From positions 1,426,001 through 1,490,000 of the forward strand of contig OY970177.1 of the NCBI GenBank assembly GCA_963707975.1: a stretch of DNA of 64,000 nucleotides. The letters are read 5' to 3'. The DNA is from CAVVXX01 sp963707975 (GTDB lineage Bacteria; Pseudomonadota; Alphaproteobacteria; Micropepsales; Micropepsaceae). Below are positions 43,532-52,260 of the stretch, in pieces. Under the pieces are notes generated by a model. It was not told where the DNA came from. It searched no databases and saw nothing but the letters and a program-made list of their open reading frames with translations. The first letter of the stretch is position 1. Each line of letters begins with the position of its first letter. The position numbers and the translations under genes were made by a program.

Positions 43532-43798
43532 TTAGTGCACGCTTACCGGAATGAACTCATTCTGCAGCGCGACGCCATAAGCTGCCGCCCAATTGTCCAT
43601 GATGGCGAGCCTGGTGCCGTCGGCCGCATGCAGGGCGAAAAGCCTGACGTTCTTCGACAATTTTATGCCTTTGGGGATGGCGCCAAGCGCGCGCGCTTCC
43701 GCCACATCTATCGGCTTGATGTAGGCCAGCCGCATCGCATCGGCCCCAGCAACGTCGAACTGGGTTTCACCGAATTCGCCTGAGGATCGCATCGTCAT
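43532..43798 (-). CDS. DUF1150-family protein
   Basis: An 88-residue protein with the DUF1150 pattern: YIKPIDVAEARALG in the first half, LFALHAADGTRLAIMDNWAAAYGVALQNEFIPVSVH at the end. This family occurs mainly in alphaproteobacteria, often beside small heat-shock genes; its function is unknown. Here it is alone and convergent with ptsN (14 bases between stops). Confidence 0.85.
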   Translation of the reverse strand: MTMRSSGEFGETQFDVAGADAMRLAYIKPIDVAEARALGAIPKGIKLSKNVRLFALHAADGTRLAIMDNWAAAYGVALQNEFIPVSVH

Positions 43799-44005
43799 AG
43801 CAGCCTCCTTGGGCTGGGTTAGCCTTGGCCGCTTTACCCGGCCCCTCCCTCAGGCAGCCAGTCCAATGTTGGATGGTCTCCAACGAGCACCATCGAACAT
43901 GCCAAATGTGGGGATTTTAGGGAGCCATTCAAGGCGCCCGCCATATTTAAATAAGGTAGAGAATTGGCGTCTTTGGCTCACAAACAATTGATAGCGTGAA
44001 ACGGC

Positions 44006-44818
44006 CTAAATGAAGCGGGCGGAAATCGTGCCTAACGGCCCGTAATCGGCCTTGAAAACATCGCCCGCTCGCGCGGGCACCGGCACCGTGATAGAGCCGG
44101 TGAGAACGGTCTCGCCCGCTTCGAGATGCTCGCCATAGGCGTGCAGCGCATTGGCGAGCCAGGCCGCGCCATTGGCCGGGTGATCCAGAACGGAAGCCGC
44201 GACGCCCGATTCCTCGATGACGCTATTGCGATAAAGAATGGCGGCAATCCAGCGCATATCTGCCTCGCCAGGCTTGAAGCGCTTGCCACCCAGCACGAGA
44301 CCGGCATTGGCCGCGTTGTCGGAAATCGTGTCGGTGACTTTGCGGGTGACTTTGGTTTCTGGATCGACGCGCTCGATGCGCGCAGCGATGATTTCTATGG
44401 CCGGTGTCACGTAATCGGTGGCGGCCATGACATCGGCCATGTTGCAATTTGGGCCGGAGAGCCTGTTCTTGAGAACGAAAGCCAGCTCCACCTCAAGACG
44501 CGGCACAATGAAACGGTCGGCTGGAATCTCGGCGCCATTGTCGAAAAACATATCGCTCGGCAGCGCGCCATAATCGGGCTCGGTGATATTCGATGAGCGT
44601 TATATGGCGCGCGAGGTCAGGCCGATTTTGTGGCCCTTGAGTTTGCGGCCCTCGGCCAGCTTGAGCCGCACCCATTCGCGCTGGATTGCATAGGCATCGG
44701 CAATCGTCAGCCCCGGCCATTCGAGAGAGAACTGCCGGATCTGGCTTCGAGTTTTTTCGGCTTCATGCAGCCGTCGCGCACATTCGCCAATGGTTGCGGC
44801 TGTCAGCGCTGTCGCCAT
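44006..44818 (-). pseudogene. 2-keto-4-pentenoate hydratase/2-oxohepta-3-ene-dioate hydratase-type gene, interrupted by one TAA
   Basis: The 5' part (44600-44818) encodes 72 residues ending HKIGLTSRAI. A TAA at 44600-44602 follows. The same frame then continues RSSNITEPDYGALPSD into FFDNGAEIPADRFIVPRLEVELAFVL and the rest of the FAH-like fold (44006-44599). No frame change is needed, so a single codon, probably CAA to TAA in the family pattern SRAMQ, breaks a gene of about 270 codons. HpaH/MhpD enzymes hydrate dienoates in aromatic degradation; no other such genes are nearby. A sequencing error at one base would restore it. A downstream ATG (44551) could give a truncated product. Confidence 0.85.
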
Positions 44819-44915
44819 CTTTAGCGCCTGGCCAGAGTTACGAAAATACCGAGGCCAATTGCTCGCTTTGTCATCTGGCCGGCCACATCACCACGCAACG
44901 CCATTAGAAAGTATA

Positions 44916-44991
<76 letters not shown>

Positions 44992-45006
44992 AGGCACGTA
45001 TAATGC

Positions 45007-45501
45007 TTACGGCTCTTCTTTTTCGATGTCGGCATCGATAATGCCGGAAACATCGTCCTCTTCTTCCTCGACTTCCTCGAGCAGATTGTCGTTCTCTTCT
45101 TCTTCCTCTTCGACTTCTTCCTCGAAGGGTTCGGCGGCTTGACCGGCGCCTTCGGCGGGTGCGGGTTCGGCTTCCGGCGCTTCCTCCTCGGCCTCGATCA
45201 CTTCTTCTTCGACGGCGGCTACGGGCTTCGCTTCCTCAACCACTTCGGCCTCTTCGACGGCCTCGGCTTCGGCTTCCACCGTCTCTTCGGCCTCTTCCTC
45301 CTCGACCTCGCTTTCGACGGCCTGCACGGGGGCGGCCGGCTCGGGCACGCGCGGGCGGCGCGATTTCAGCAGCACCTCGGGCTCGAAGGTGAAGGCGCAT
45401 TTCGGGCATTCGATGGGACGCTTTTGCAAATCGTAGAAACGCGCCCCGCAACTGGGGCAGACGCGTTTTGTCCCGAGATCCGGCTTGACCAAGGTTGTCA
45501 T
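45007..45501 (-). CDS. TIGR02300-family (FYDLN acid) protein
   Basis: 164 residues. The N-terminal zinc-ribbon-like part has four cysteines (CPSCGARFYDL and CPKCAFTF) and the FYDL signature of the family. The rest is a very acidic low-complexity region rich in Glu, Ala and Val. Conserved in alphaproteobacteria beside aroA and tRNA-Ala, function unknown. The ATG at 45501 (MTTLVKPDLGTKRVCP) is the family start. It is divergent from aroA. Confidence 0.88.
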   Translation of the reverse strand: MTTLVKPDLGTKRVCPSCGARFYDLQKRPIECPKCAFTFEPEVLLKSRRPRVPEPAAPVQAVESEVEEEEAEETVEAEAEAVEEAEVVEEAKPVAAVEEEVIEAEEEAPEAEPAPAEGAGQAAEPFEEEVEEEEEENDNLLEEVEEEEDDVSGIIDADIEKEEP

Positions 45502-45619
45502 TCCTACTGTTTGGTTTGGAAGGGGTCGTTTGCCACGATAGAGGGGGCCTGTCAAAGCACGCCTTCGGGCTTGACCCGGCCGTTCATTCCTTTAGGCAAT
45601 CCAACGAGTTGAGGCTGGG

Positions 45620-46966
45620 ATGGCGGTTTCCGGGAACATGTCGCCATTGATCGCGCGGAAGGCTGAGGCGCTGAAGGGCCGCGCCGCGGTGCCAGGCGAC
45701 AAATCCGTGTCGCACCGCGCGCTGATTTTGGGCGCGATGGCCGTGGGCGAAACGCGCATTGCTGGCCTCCTCGAAGCGGACGACGTGCTGCGCACGGCCG
45801 AAGCGATGCGCGCGCTTGGCGCCGAAGTGACCCGTGGCAACGATGGCGCATGGCGCGTGCATGGCGTGGGCCTGGGCGGATTTGCTGAACCCGCGGGCGA
45901 GCTCGATTTGGGCAATTCCGGCACGGGTTGCAGGCTGACCATGGGAGCGGTGGCGACAACACCACTCACCGTGATTTTCACCGGCGATGAATCGTTGAAG
46001 CGCCGCCCGATGGTCCGCGTGCTAGAGCCGCTTTCGCTGTTCGGCATGGAATGGAGCGGTCGCGATGCGGGCATGCTGCCAATCACAATCAAGGGCGCGC
46101 GTAATCCCATGCCGGTAGAATATGAATTGCCGGTGCCGTCGGCGCAGGTGAAATCGGCCATCATGCTGGGGGCGCTCAACGCGCCGGGGCGCACCACCAT
46201 CATCGAGCGCGCGCGCACGCGCGATCACACCGAGCGCATGTTGCGCGCCTTCGGCGTGGATGTGCGAGTGGAAAAGATTTCAGGCGGCGAGGCGATTTCC
46301 CTTCAGGGCGAGGCGGAACTGAAACCCGCCAGCATTTCCATTCCCGGCGATCCTTCTTCGGCCTCGTTCCCGCTGGTGGCGGCACTGATCGTACCGGAAT
46401 CGGATATCGTTCTTGAAAATGTGATGCTTAACCCGCGACGTATTGGCCTGATTGAGAGGCTCAAGGAAATGGGCGCAAACATCGAAATCATGCATGCGCG
46501 AGAGAAGGGCGGCGAGAACATTGGTGATTTGCGCGTGCGCGCGTCGGCGCTCAAGGGCGTTGAAGTGCCGCCCGACCGCGCCCCCAGCATGATCGACGAA
46601 TATCCTGTGCTGGCGGTGGCCGCCGCTTTTGCCGAAGGCCGCACGGTGATGCGGGGCCTCGAAGAATTGCGGGTCAAGGAAAGTGACCGGCTGGCCGCGA
46701 TCGCTGTCGGGTTGAAAGCCTGCGGCGTTCAGAGTGAAGAATCGAAAGATGGCCTCATTGTCTACGGCTGTGGCGGGGGCGGCGTACCCAGTGGAGGCAT
46801 GGTGGCAACGCATATGGATCACCGCATTGCCATGAGCTTCCTTGTCATGGGCCTGGCCTGCAAAAATCCCGTGCGGGTGGATGATTCTTCGATGATTGCG
46901 ACGTCGTTCCCGAATTTTGTCACTCTGATGCGCGGCCTTGGCGCAAATATCGAAGCGGCGCCATGA
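45620..46966 (+). CDS. aroA: 3-phosphoshikimate 1-carboxyvinyltransferase (class II EPSP synthase)
   Basis: The sixth step of the shikimate pathway. Landmarks: VPGDKSVSHRALILGAMA, LGNSGTGCRLTMG, SAQVKSAIMLGALNAPG, PGDPSSASFPLVAAL, RAPSMIDEYPVLAVAAAFAEG, LRVKESDRLAAIA and HMDHRIAMSF. These match the Agrobacterium CP4-like class II enzymes. Where CP4 has the glyphosate-tolerance alanine in GNAAT, this protein has glycine (GNSGT). It overlaps cmk by 4 bases (ATGA). 448 residues from the ATG at 45620. Confidence 0.95.
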   Translation: MAVSGNMSPLIARKAEALKGRAAVPGDKSVSHRALILGAMAVGETRIAGLLEADDVLRTAEAMRALGAEVTRGNDGAWRVHGVGLGGFAEPAGELDLGNSGTGCRLTMGAVATTPLTVIFTGDESLKRRPMVRVLEPLSLFGMEWSGRDAGMLPITIKGARNPMPVEYELPVPSAQVKSAIMLGALNAPGRTTIIERARTRDHTERMLRAFGVDVRVEKISGGEAISLQGEAELKPASISIPGDPSSASFPLVAALIVPESDIVLENVMLNPRRIGLIERLKEMGANIEIMHAREKGGENIGDLRVRASALKGVEVPPDRAPSMIDEYPVLAVAAAFAEGRTVMRGLEELRVKESDRLAAIAVGLKACGVQSEESKDGLIVYGCGGGGVPSGGMVATHMDHRIAMSFLVMGLACKNPVRVDDSSMIATSFPNFVTLMRGLGANIEAAP

Positions 46967-47637
46967 CCAAGCCCATCGTCATCGCAGTCGACGGCACAGC
47001 CGCTTGCGGCAAGGGCACGCTTGCCCGGCACTTGGCGCGCCATTTCGGTTTCGCGCATCTGGATTCCGGCGCGCTCTACCGCCTGATCGCGCTCGACGTG
47101 CTCGAAAGCAATGGAAATCCGGTCAATGAAGCCGACGCGGCGCGCGCCGCCGCCAGCATAGATCTCACGCGCGCTGGCGATCCCAAAATCCGCAGCGACG
47201 TCGTGGGCCGCGCGGCCTCGCAGGTGGCGGCCATGCCGGCCGTGCGCAAGGCGCTGCTGCAGTTCCAGCGCGATTTCGCCTTGCGCCCGCCCGGCAACAG
47301 CACGGGCGCCGTCATCGATGGCCGCGACATCAGTACCGTCATCTGCCCGGATGCCGAGGTCAAGTTGTTCATCGATGCCGACCCGCGCGTGCGGGCGCAT
47401 CGCCGCTGGCTGGAGCTCAAGACGCTAGGCATAGCGCGCAACGAACCAGACGTCCTGGCCGAGCTCAATGCCCGCGATGCGGCGGATAAGGCGCGCCCCA
47501 TATCGCCCTTGCGCTGCGCCCCTGATGCCGACTTGCTGGACACCACCGATTTGGCTATAGACGCAGCCTTCGCGGCGGCTCTTGCCCTGGTGGAACCCAA
47601 GGTCAGGAAAGCGCTCGCGGCCCGCCCCAGGGGCTGA
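46963..47637 (+). CDS. cmk: Cytidylate kinase
   Basis: It phosphorylates CMP and dCMP. P-loop DGTAACGKGTLARHL (about 9-23), the substrate motif HLDSGALYRLIALD, DGRDISTVICPDA, and a lid region with RRWLELKTLG. 224 residues. It is coupled to aroA and lies just upstream of rpsA, the classic aroA-cmk-rpsA order. Confidence 0.95.
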   Translation: MTKPIVIAVDGTAACGKGTLARHLARHFGFAHLDSGALYRLIALDVLESNGNPVNEADAARAAASIDLTRAGDPKIRSDVVGRAASQVAAMPAVRKALLQFQRDFALRPPGNSTGAVIDGRDISTVICPDAEVKLFIDADPRVRAHRRWLELKTLGIARNEPDVLAELNARDAADKARPISPLRCAPDADLLDTTDLAIDAAFAAALALVEPKVRKALAARPRG

Positions 47638-47760
47638 AGGAGGCCCGGCGGTCCCGCTGAGAAGCCTCGCGGATTTATCGAGAACACTAACCGCCCGGCC
47701 TGAGCCGGGACACGCGCTCGCGCGTTATGACCCGCGCGTGCACGAATTTGAGGAGCATTC

Positions 47761-49592
47761 ATGGCCAAGGCCGGCGTCGAAAGCCATCAGCACCCCATCC
47801 CGCGAGGATTTCGCGGCCATGCTCGAAGAGAGCTTCGTCACCCGCGCGCCCGCCGAGGGCTCGGTGATCAAGGGTACAATCGTCGCGATCGAGAACGATT
47901 TCGTCATCGTCGATGTGGGTCTGAAAACCGAAGGCCGTGTGCCGCTCAAGGAATTCACCATGGTGGGCCAGCCCACGCAGGTGAAAGTCGGCGATGAGGT
48001 CGAGGTCTTTATCGAGCGCGTGGAAAACGCGCTGGGCGAAGCGGTGCTGTCGCGCGACAAGGCGCGGCGCGAAGAGAGCTGGATCCGGCTTGAGAAGGCT
48101 TTCCAGGATGGCGGCGCGCGTCACGGGCGTGATCTTCGGGCGCGTCAAGGGCGGCTTCACCGTCGATCTCGACGGCGCGGTGGCGTTTCTTCCCGGCAGC
48201 CAGGTCGATGTGCGTCCGATGCGCGACGTGGGCCCGCTGATGAACCAGCCGCAACATTTCCAGATCCTGAAGATGGATCGCCGCCGCGGCAATATCGTGG
48301 TGTCGCGCCGCGCCGTGCTGGAAGAAAAGCCGCGCCGAGGAACGCACCGAACTCGTGGCCTCGCTCGCAGGAAGAGCCAGGTGGTCGAAGGCATGGTCAA
48401 GAACATCACGGATTACGGCGCCTTCGTGGATCTGGGCGGCGTCGATGGCCTGCTGCACGTCACCGACATCGCCTGGCGGCGCGTCAGCCATCCGACCGAA
48501 GTCTCTGCAGGTCGGCCAGACCGTCACAGTGCAGATCATCAAGATCAATCACGAGACCCAGCGCATTTCGCTCGGCATGAAGCAATTGCAGACCGATCCC
48601 TGGGAAGGCGTGGCCGCGAAATATCCCGTCGGCGCGCGCTTCAAGGGTAAGGTCACCAATGTCACCGATTACGGCGCCTTCGTGGAGCTGGAGCCGGGCG
48701 TGGAAGGCCTCGTCCATGTCATCCGAAATGAGCTGGGTGAAGAAGAACGTGCGCCCCAGCAAGATCGTGCACGCCCGGCCAGGAAGTGGAGGTGCAGGTG
48801 CTGGAAGTCGATTCCAACAAGCGCCGCATCAGCCTCGGCCTCAAGCAGATGCCAGGACAATCCCTGGAAAGCCTTCGCCGACAGCCATCCGGTCCGGCAG
48901 CCATGATCGAAGGCGAGATCAAGACCATCACCGAGTTCGGCCTGTTCGTCGGCCTGCCCGGCGATATCGACGGCATGGTGCATCTCTCCGATCTGTCCTG
49001 GGACAAGCCGGGCGAGGAAGCGGTCAAGGACTACGAGAAAGGCCAGATCGTCAAGGCCAAGGTGCTGGACGTCGATGTCGAAAAGGAACGCATCGGCCTG
49101 GGCATCAAGCAGCTTGCCGGCGATCCGATGGAAAGCGGTCGGCAGCCATCAAGAAGGGCGACATCGTCACCGTGACGGTCACCGAAGTGAACGACGGCGG
49201 CATCGAGGTGCAGCTGGCCGACGGCGTGCAAGTCCTTCATCCGCCGCGCCGATCTGGCGCGCGACCGCAACGACCAGCGCCCCGAACGCTTCGGCAAGGG
49301 CGACAAGGTGGACGCGTTGGTCACCAGCGATCGACAAGGCAGGCGCGCAAGATCGCGACTTTCGATCAAGGCGCGCGAAGTGGCCGAGGAGAAGGAGGCC
49401 GTGGAGCAATACGGCTCATCCGATTCCGGCGCTTCGCTTGGCGACATTCTGGGCGCGGCCCTTTCCCGCGCTCAGGGCAAGAAGAAGGAAAAGGCCCCCG
49501 CCAAGGCCAAAACAAAGACCAAGGCCAAGGCGAAGGGCACAGACAAAGAAAAGGCTGAAAGCCAAGTACAAGACGACGAAGAGGAAAGCTAA
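47761..49592 (+). pseudogene. rpsA: 30S ribosomal protein S1, reading frame broken by about 17 single-base insertions
   Basis: S1 binds mRNA on the 30S subunit. The S1-repeat signatures are all present (for example VIVDVGLKTEGRVPLKEF, GVIFGRVKGGFTVDLDG, VVEGMVKNITDYGAFVDLGG, GKVTNVTDYGAFVELEPG, GEIKTITEFGLFVGLPG, YGSSDSGASLGDILG) but in three different frames. Reading straight requires dropping one base near 47785, 48113, 48327, 48367, 48374, 48504, 48721, 48773, 48849, 48895, 48902, 49137, 49147, 49232, 49329, 49345 and 49358. Every one is an insertion. The corrected length is 1815 bases, a 604-residue protein with a Lys-rich tail. Start: ATG at 47761 with AGGAG upstream. Because S1 is essential and the corrected product is intact, a local sequence error is the likeliest explanation. 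Confidence 0.9.
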
Positions 49593-49652
49593 CATTGCGC
49601 ACTGAAGAGTATGAAGAAGCCCAGCCTGTAACTAAAGGGTAAGATCGCCTTC

Positions 49653-50087
49653 ATGAGCTTGGACCAACAAAAGGCAAATAAGAAGCTGATGGAAAAAGCC
49701 GCACGCGCTTATGCCAAGGACGACCTCGGCCCGCTTATCGCGGCGCTCGATGAAAATGTGGTTTGGAAATCGAATTCTCCGGTACAGCTTTTCCGTTTTG
49801 GTGGAGAACACTTTCGCGCCGAAGGCGTCAAGGAACACCAATCCCTGATGGCGACGACCTATTTATTTCATCGTTTCGAGCCAAAGCTGTTGACCGCCGA
49901 AGGCGAAAGCGTCTGGGGCATTTTCGACGTCGAGGCGACCCATCAACCAACACGCAACCGAGTCAGAATAGATTTAGCGATCCACTGGATCGTGCGTGAC
50001 GGGAAAGTCGTCTCTCACCAGGGATTTTTCGATACCGCCAGCCTTCTCATCCAGCAGGGTCAGTTGACCTTGCGCGAAACGGCCTAG
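49653..50087 (+). CDS. SnoaL/NTF2-like protein
   Basis: 144 residues of the cone-shaped NTF2/SnoaL fold: an N-terminal helix pair (KKLMEKAARAYAKDDLGPLIAALDENVVWKS), then a curved sheet (ESVWGIFDVEATHQPTRNRVRIDLAIHWIVRDGKVVSHQGFFDTA). The family includes isomerases, hydratases and proteins of unknown role; no catalytic set is clear here. Base composition is lower in GC than the neighbours, and it stands between rpsA and ihfB where many relatives have sppA, so it may be an acquired gene. Confidence 0.75.
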   Translation: MSLDQQKANKKLMEKAARAYAKDDLGPLIAALDENVVWKSNSPVQLFRFGGEHFRAEGVKEHQSLMATTYLFHRFEPKLLTAEGESVWGIFDVEATHQPTRNRVRIDLAIHWIVRDGKVVSHQGFFDTASLLIQQGQLTLRETA

Positions 50088-50236
50088 CCAAAACACCCGG
50101 TAAAGGGTCGCTTTCCTGCCGCAGGCGCCTATAAAGCCCTTTCTTGTGAGGGGCTTAGGGTTGACCCCAAGGCCTACCTTTGGCAGGTTAACCACAACGG
50201 ACGAGCGGGGGCCCGTCCGGGTAGGGGCATGGGGTA

Positions 50237-50530
50237 ATGATCAAATCCGAATTGGTGGCGCGGCTGGCTGGGCGCTATCCACATCTTTATCATCGCGACG
50301 TCGAACGCGTGGTTTCAACCGTGCTCGACGAGATTGCGGCGGCGCTCTCCAAAGGCGACCGTGTGGAGCTGAGAGGCTTCGGCGCTTTCTCGGTGAAGGT
50401 GCGGCCTGCCCGCCAAGGGCGCAACCCGCGCACCGGCGCGCCGGTCGATGTGGAGGAGAAGCGGGTTCCGTTCTTCCGCACGGGCAAGGAATTGCGCGAA
50501 AGGTTGAACGATAGCTCCGGCAAGCGTTGA
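50237..50530 (+). CDS. ihfB: Integration host factor beta subunit
   Basis: A small DNA-bending protein, partner of IhfA. HU/IHF fold: MIKSELVARLAGRYPHLYHRDVERVVSTVLDEIAAAL, beta-arm with GFGAFSVKVRPARQGRNPRTG and VPFFRTGKELRERL. 97 residues. Its stop overlaps a TTG that starts the lapA-like gene. Position after rpsA is typical. Confidence 0.95.
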   Translation: MIKSELVARLAGRYPHLYHRDVERVVSTVLDEIAAALSKGDRVELRGFGAFSVKVRPARQGRNPRTGAPVDVEEKRVPFFRTGKELRERLNDSSGKR

Positions 50531-50832
50531 GACTGTCGACCTATTTCCTGCTGGTGCCGGTGGCCGTGATCGCGGCTGCATTGGCCGTGGCCAACCGCGG
50601 AATGGTGTCCTTCAGCCTCGATCCGTTCTCCGATGTACACCCCGCATTGGTCATTCAGATGCCGCTGTTCCTGCTGCTGTTTCTCACGCTGTTATTGGGC
50701 GTGGTGATAGGCGGCATGGCGGCGATGATCGGCCGGCGTTTACGTACGCGGGCGCAACCAGAAAGCAAGACCATACAATCCAAGGCATTGGCCCGTATCG
50801 ATCCCGGCGACAAACCCAAACAGGCGGCATGA
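50527..50832 (+). CDS. lapA: LapA-domain membrane protein
   Basis: 101 residues with two membrane helices (about 5-22 and 40-64; LLLFLTLLLGVVIGGMAAMIGRR) and a short cytoplasmic tail, matching the lipopolysaccharide assembly protein A (DUF1049) family. Starts at TTG overlapping the ihfB stop; its own stop overlaps the pyrF start. Thought to work with LapB in tuning LPS synthesis; no lapB is in the window. Confidence 0.8.
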   Translation: MRLSTYFLLVPVAVIAAALAVANRGMVSFSLDPFSDVHPALVIQMPLFLLLFLTLLLGVVIGGMAAMIGRRLRTRAQPESKTIQSKALARIDPGDKPKQAA

Positions 50833-51554
50833 CGCGGGCGTCCAGCAATCCCATCTGCGTGGCACTGGACACGCCGGATTTGAAACGCGCGGCCGCGCTG
50901 ATCAAAGCCGTGCGTCCTTATGTGGGTGGGCTCAAGGTCGGGCTCGAATTCATTTCTGCGAACGGACCCCTCGGCATACGCGCGGTGGTGAAAACGGGAA
51001 TTCCCGTGTTCGCCGACGTGAAGTTTCACGACATTCCCAACACGGTCGCGGGCGCGGTGCGTGCGCTGGCTGAGCTTGGCGTTGCGATAATTAATGTGCA
51101 TGCAGCAGGCGGGCCCGCGATGTTGCGCGCAGCCGTGCAGGCGGCTGCCAGCATGAAGCCGCGCCCGCGCGTGGTCGGTGTCACCGTACTGACCAGCCTC
51201 GATGCCTCCGATTTGGCCGCAATAGGGGTGCAGAGCACGCCATTGGAGCAGGTCATCCGGCTGGCGAAGTTGTGCCAGGAGTGCAAGCTCGACGGCGTGG
51301 TGTGCAGCCCGCTGGAAATCGCTGCAGTGCGCCGGGCTTGCGGCCCGAAGTTTTTTATCGTGGCGCCCGGCATCCGGCCCAAGGGCGCAGGCGGCGACGA
51401 TCAGCGCCGGGTCATGCCGCCCCGCGAGGCCCTGAGGGCAGGCGCGAACATCGTGGTTATCGGCCGCCCGATAACCGAGGCCGCCGATCCCGCCGCCGCC
51501 GCGCGCGCGATTTTTGAGCATGTGAGAGGCCGGGCTCGGCCCAAGCGCGCTTGA
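50829..51554 (+). CDS. pyrF: Orotidine-5'-phosphate decarboxylase
   Basis: The last step of UMP synthesis. TIM barrel with the catalytic set in FADVKFHDIPNTV (about 61-73, Lys and Asp), VALDTPDL at the start, and FIVAPGIRPKG near the phosphate-binding end. 241 residues. Overlaps lapA by 4 bases and precedes trpF by 34. Confidence 0.94.
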   Translation: MTRASSNPICVALDTPDLKRAAALIKAVRPYVGGLKVGLEFISANGPLGIRAVVKTGIPVFADVKFHDIPNTVAGAVRALAELGVAIINVHAAGGPAMLRAAVQAAASMKPRPRVVGVTVLTSLDASDLAAIGVQSTPLEQVIRLAKLCQECKLDGVVCSPLEIAAVRRACGPKFFIVAPGIRPKGAGGDDQRRVMPPREALRAGANIVVIGRPITEAADPAAAARAIFEHVRGRARPKRA

Positions 51555-51588
51555 TTTGCCTAGGCCCTGCGGGCGATAGAGCAGGGCC

Positions 51589-52260
51589 ATGGCGACACAG
51601 GTAAAAATCTGCGGGCTTAATTCGCGCGAAGCAGCCGAGGCGGTTGTGCGCGCTGGCGCCGATTTTGGCGGGCTGGTGTTTCATGCCAAAAGCCCGCGGC
51701 ATGTGAGTTTCGAAGAGGCGCGCGCGCTTGCCCTGCGACTGCGCGGGCGGGTGCGCATCGTGGTGCTGTTCGCAGATGGCGGTGATGCCGAAATGGCGGG
51801 CGCTATATCAGCAGTGAAGCCCGATCTCATTCAGCTTCATGGCAAGGAAACGCCAACGCGCGTGGGCCACTTGCGCGCGCGATTCGGATTGCCAATCATC
51901 AAAGCGATTTCCGTCGCCGATGAAAACGATGTCGCGGCTGCGCACGCTTACGAAGAGGCGGCCGATTATCTGCTGTTCGATGCGAAAACACCCAAGACGG
52001 CGTCGCGCAGTGGTGGCCATGGCGCGGCGTTCGACTGGAAACTGCTTGGGAGCGCGAAATTCAAATTGCCCTGGCTGCTGGCAGGCGGGTTGACGGCGGA
52101 GAATGTCGCGCATGCGATTTTTATTTCGGGTGCGCGCATGGTGGATGTGTCCTCGGGCGTCGAGGACGCACCGGGAAAAAAGAATTCTGAAAAGATCGCT
52201 GCTTTCGTCAAGGCGGCGCGTGCGTCACACGCAACTGCATCCGGGAAAGGCGCGGTATGA
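51589..52260 (+). CDS. trpF: Phosphoribosylanthranilate isomerase
   Basis: The third step of tryptophan synthesis. TIM barrel with the general-base cysteine in KICGLNSREAAEA (about 5-17), LVFHAKSPRHVSFEEA, and the late Asp in MVDVSSGVEDAPG. 223 residues. TGA overlaps the ATG of trpB (ATGA). The trpF-trpB-trpA order is usual for alphaproteobacteria, with trpC, trpD and trpE elsewhere. Confidence 0.95.
   Translation: MATQVKICGLNSREAAEAVVRAGADFGGLVFHAKSPRHVSFEEARALALRLRGRVRIVVLFADGGDAEMAGAISAVKPDLIQLHGKETPTRVGHLRARFGLPIIKAISVADENDVAAAHAYEEAADYLLFDAKTPKTASRSGGHGAAFDWKLLGSAKFKLPWLLAGGLTAENVAHAIFISGARMVDVSSGVEDAPGKKNSEKIAAFVKAARASHATASGKGAV

Noticed and set aside
47761..49592. Programmed frameshifting as the explanation for the broken rpsA frame
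   Set aside because: It would need about 17 separate -1 type events without slippery sites or conserved signals. Extra bases in the sequence are far simpler.
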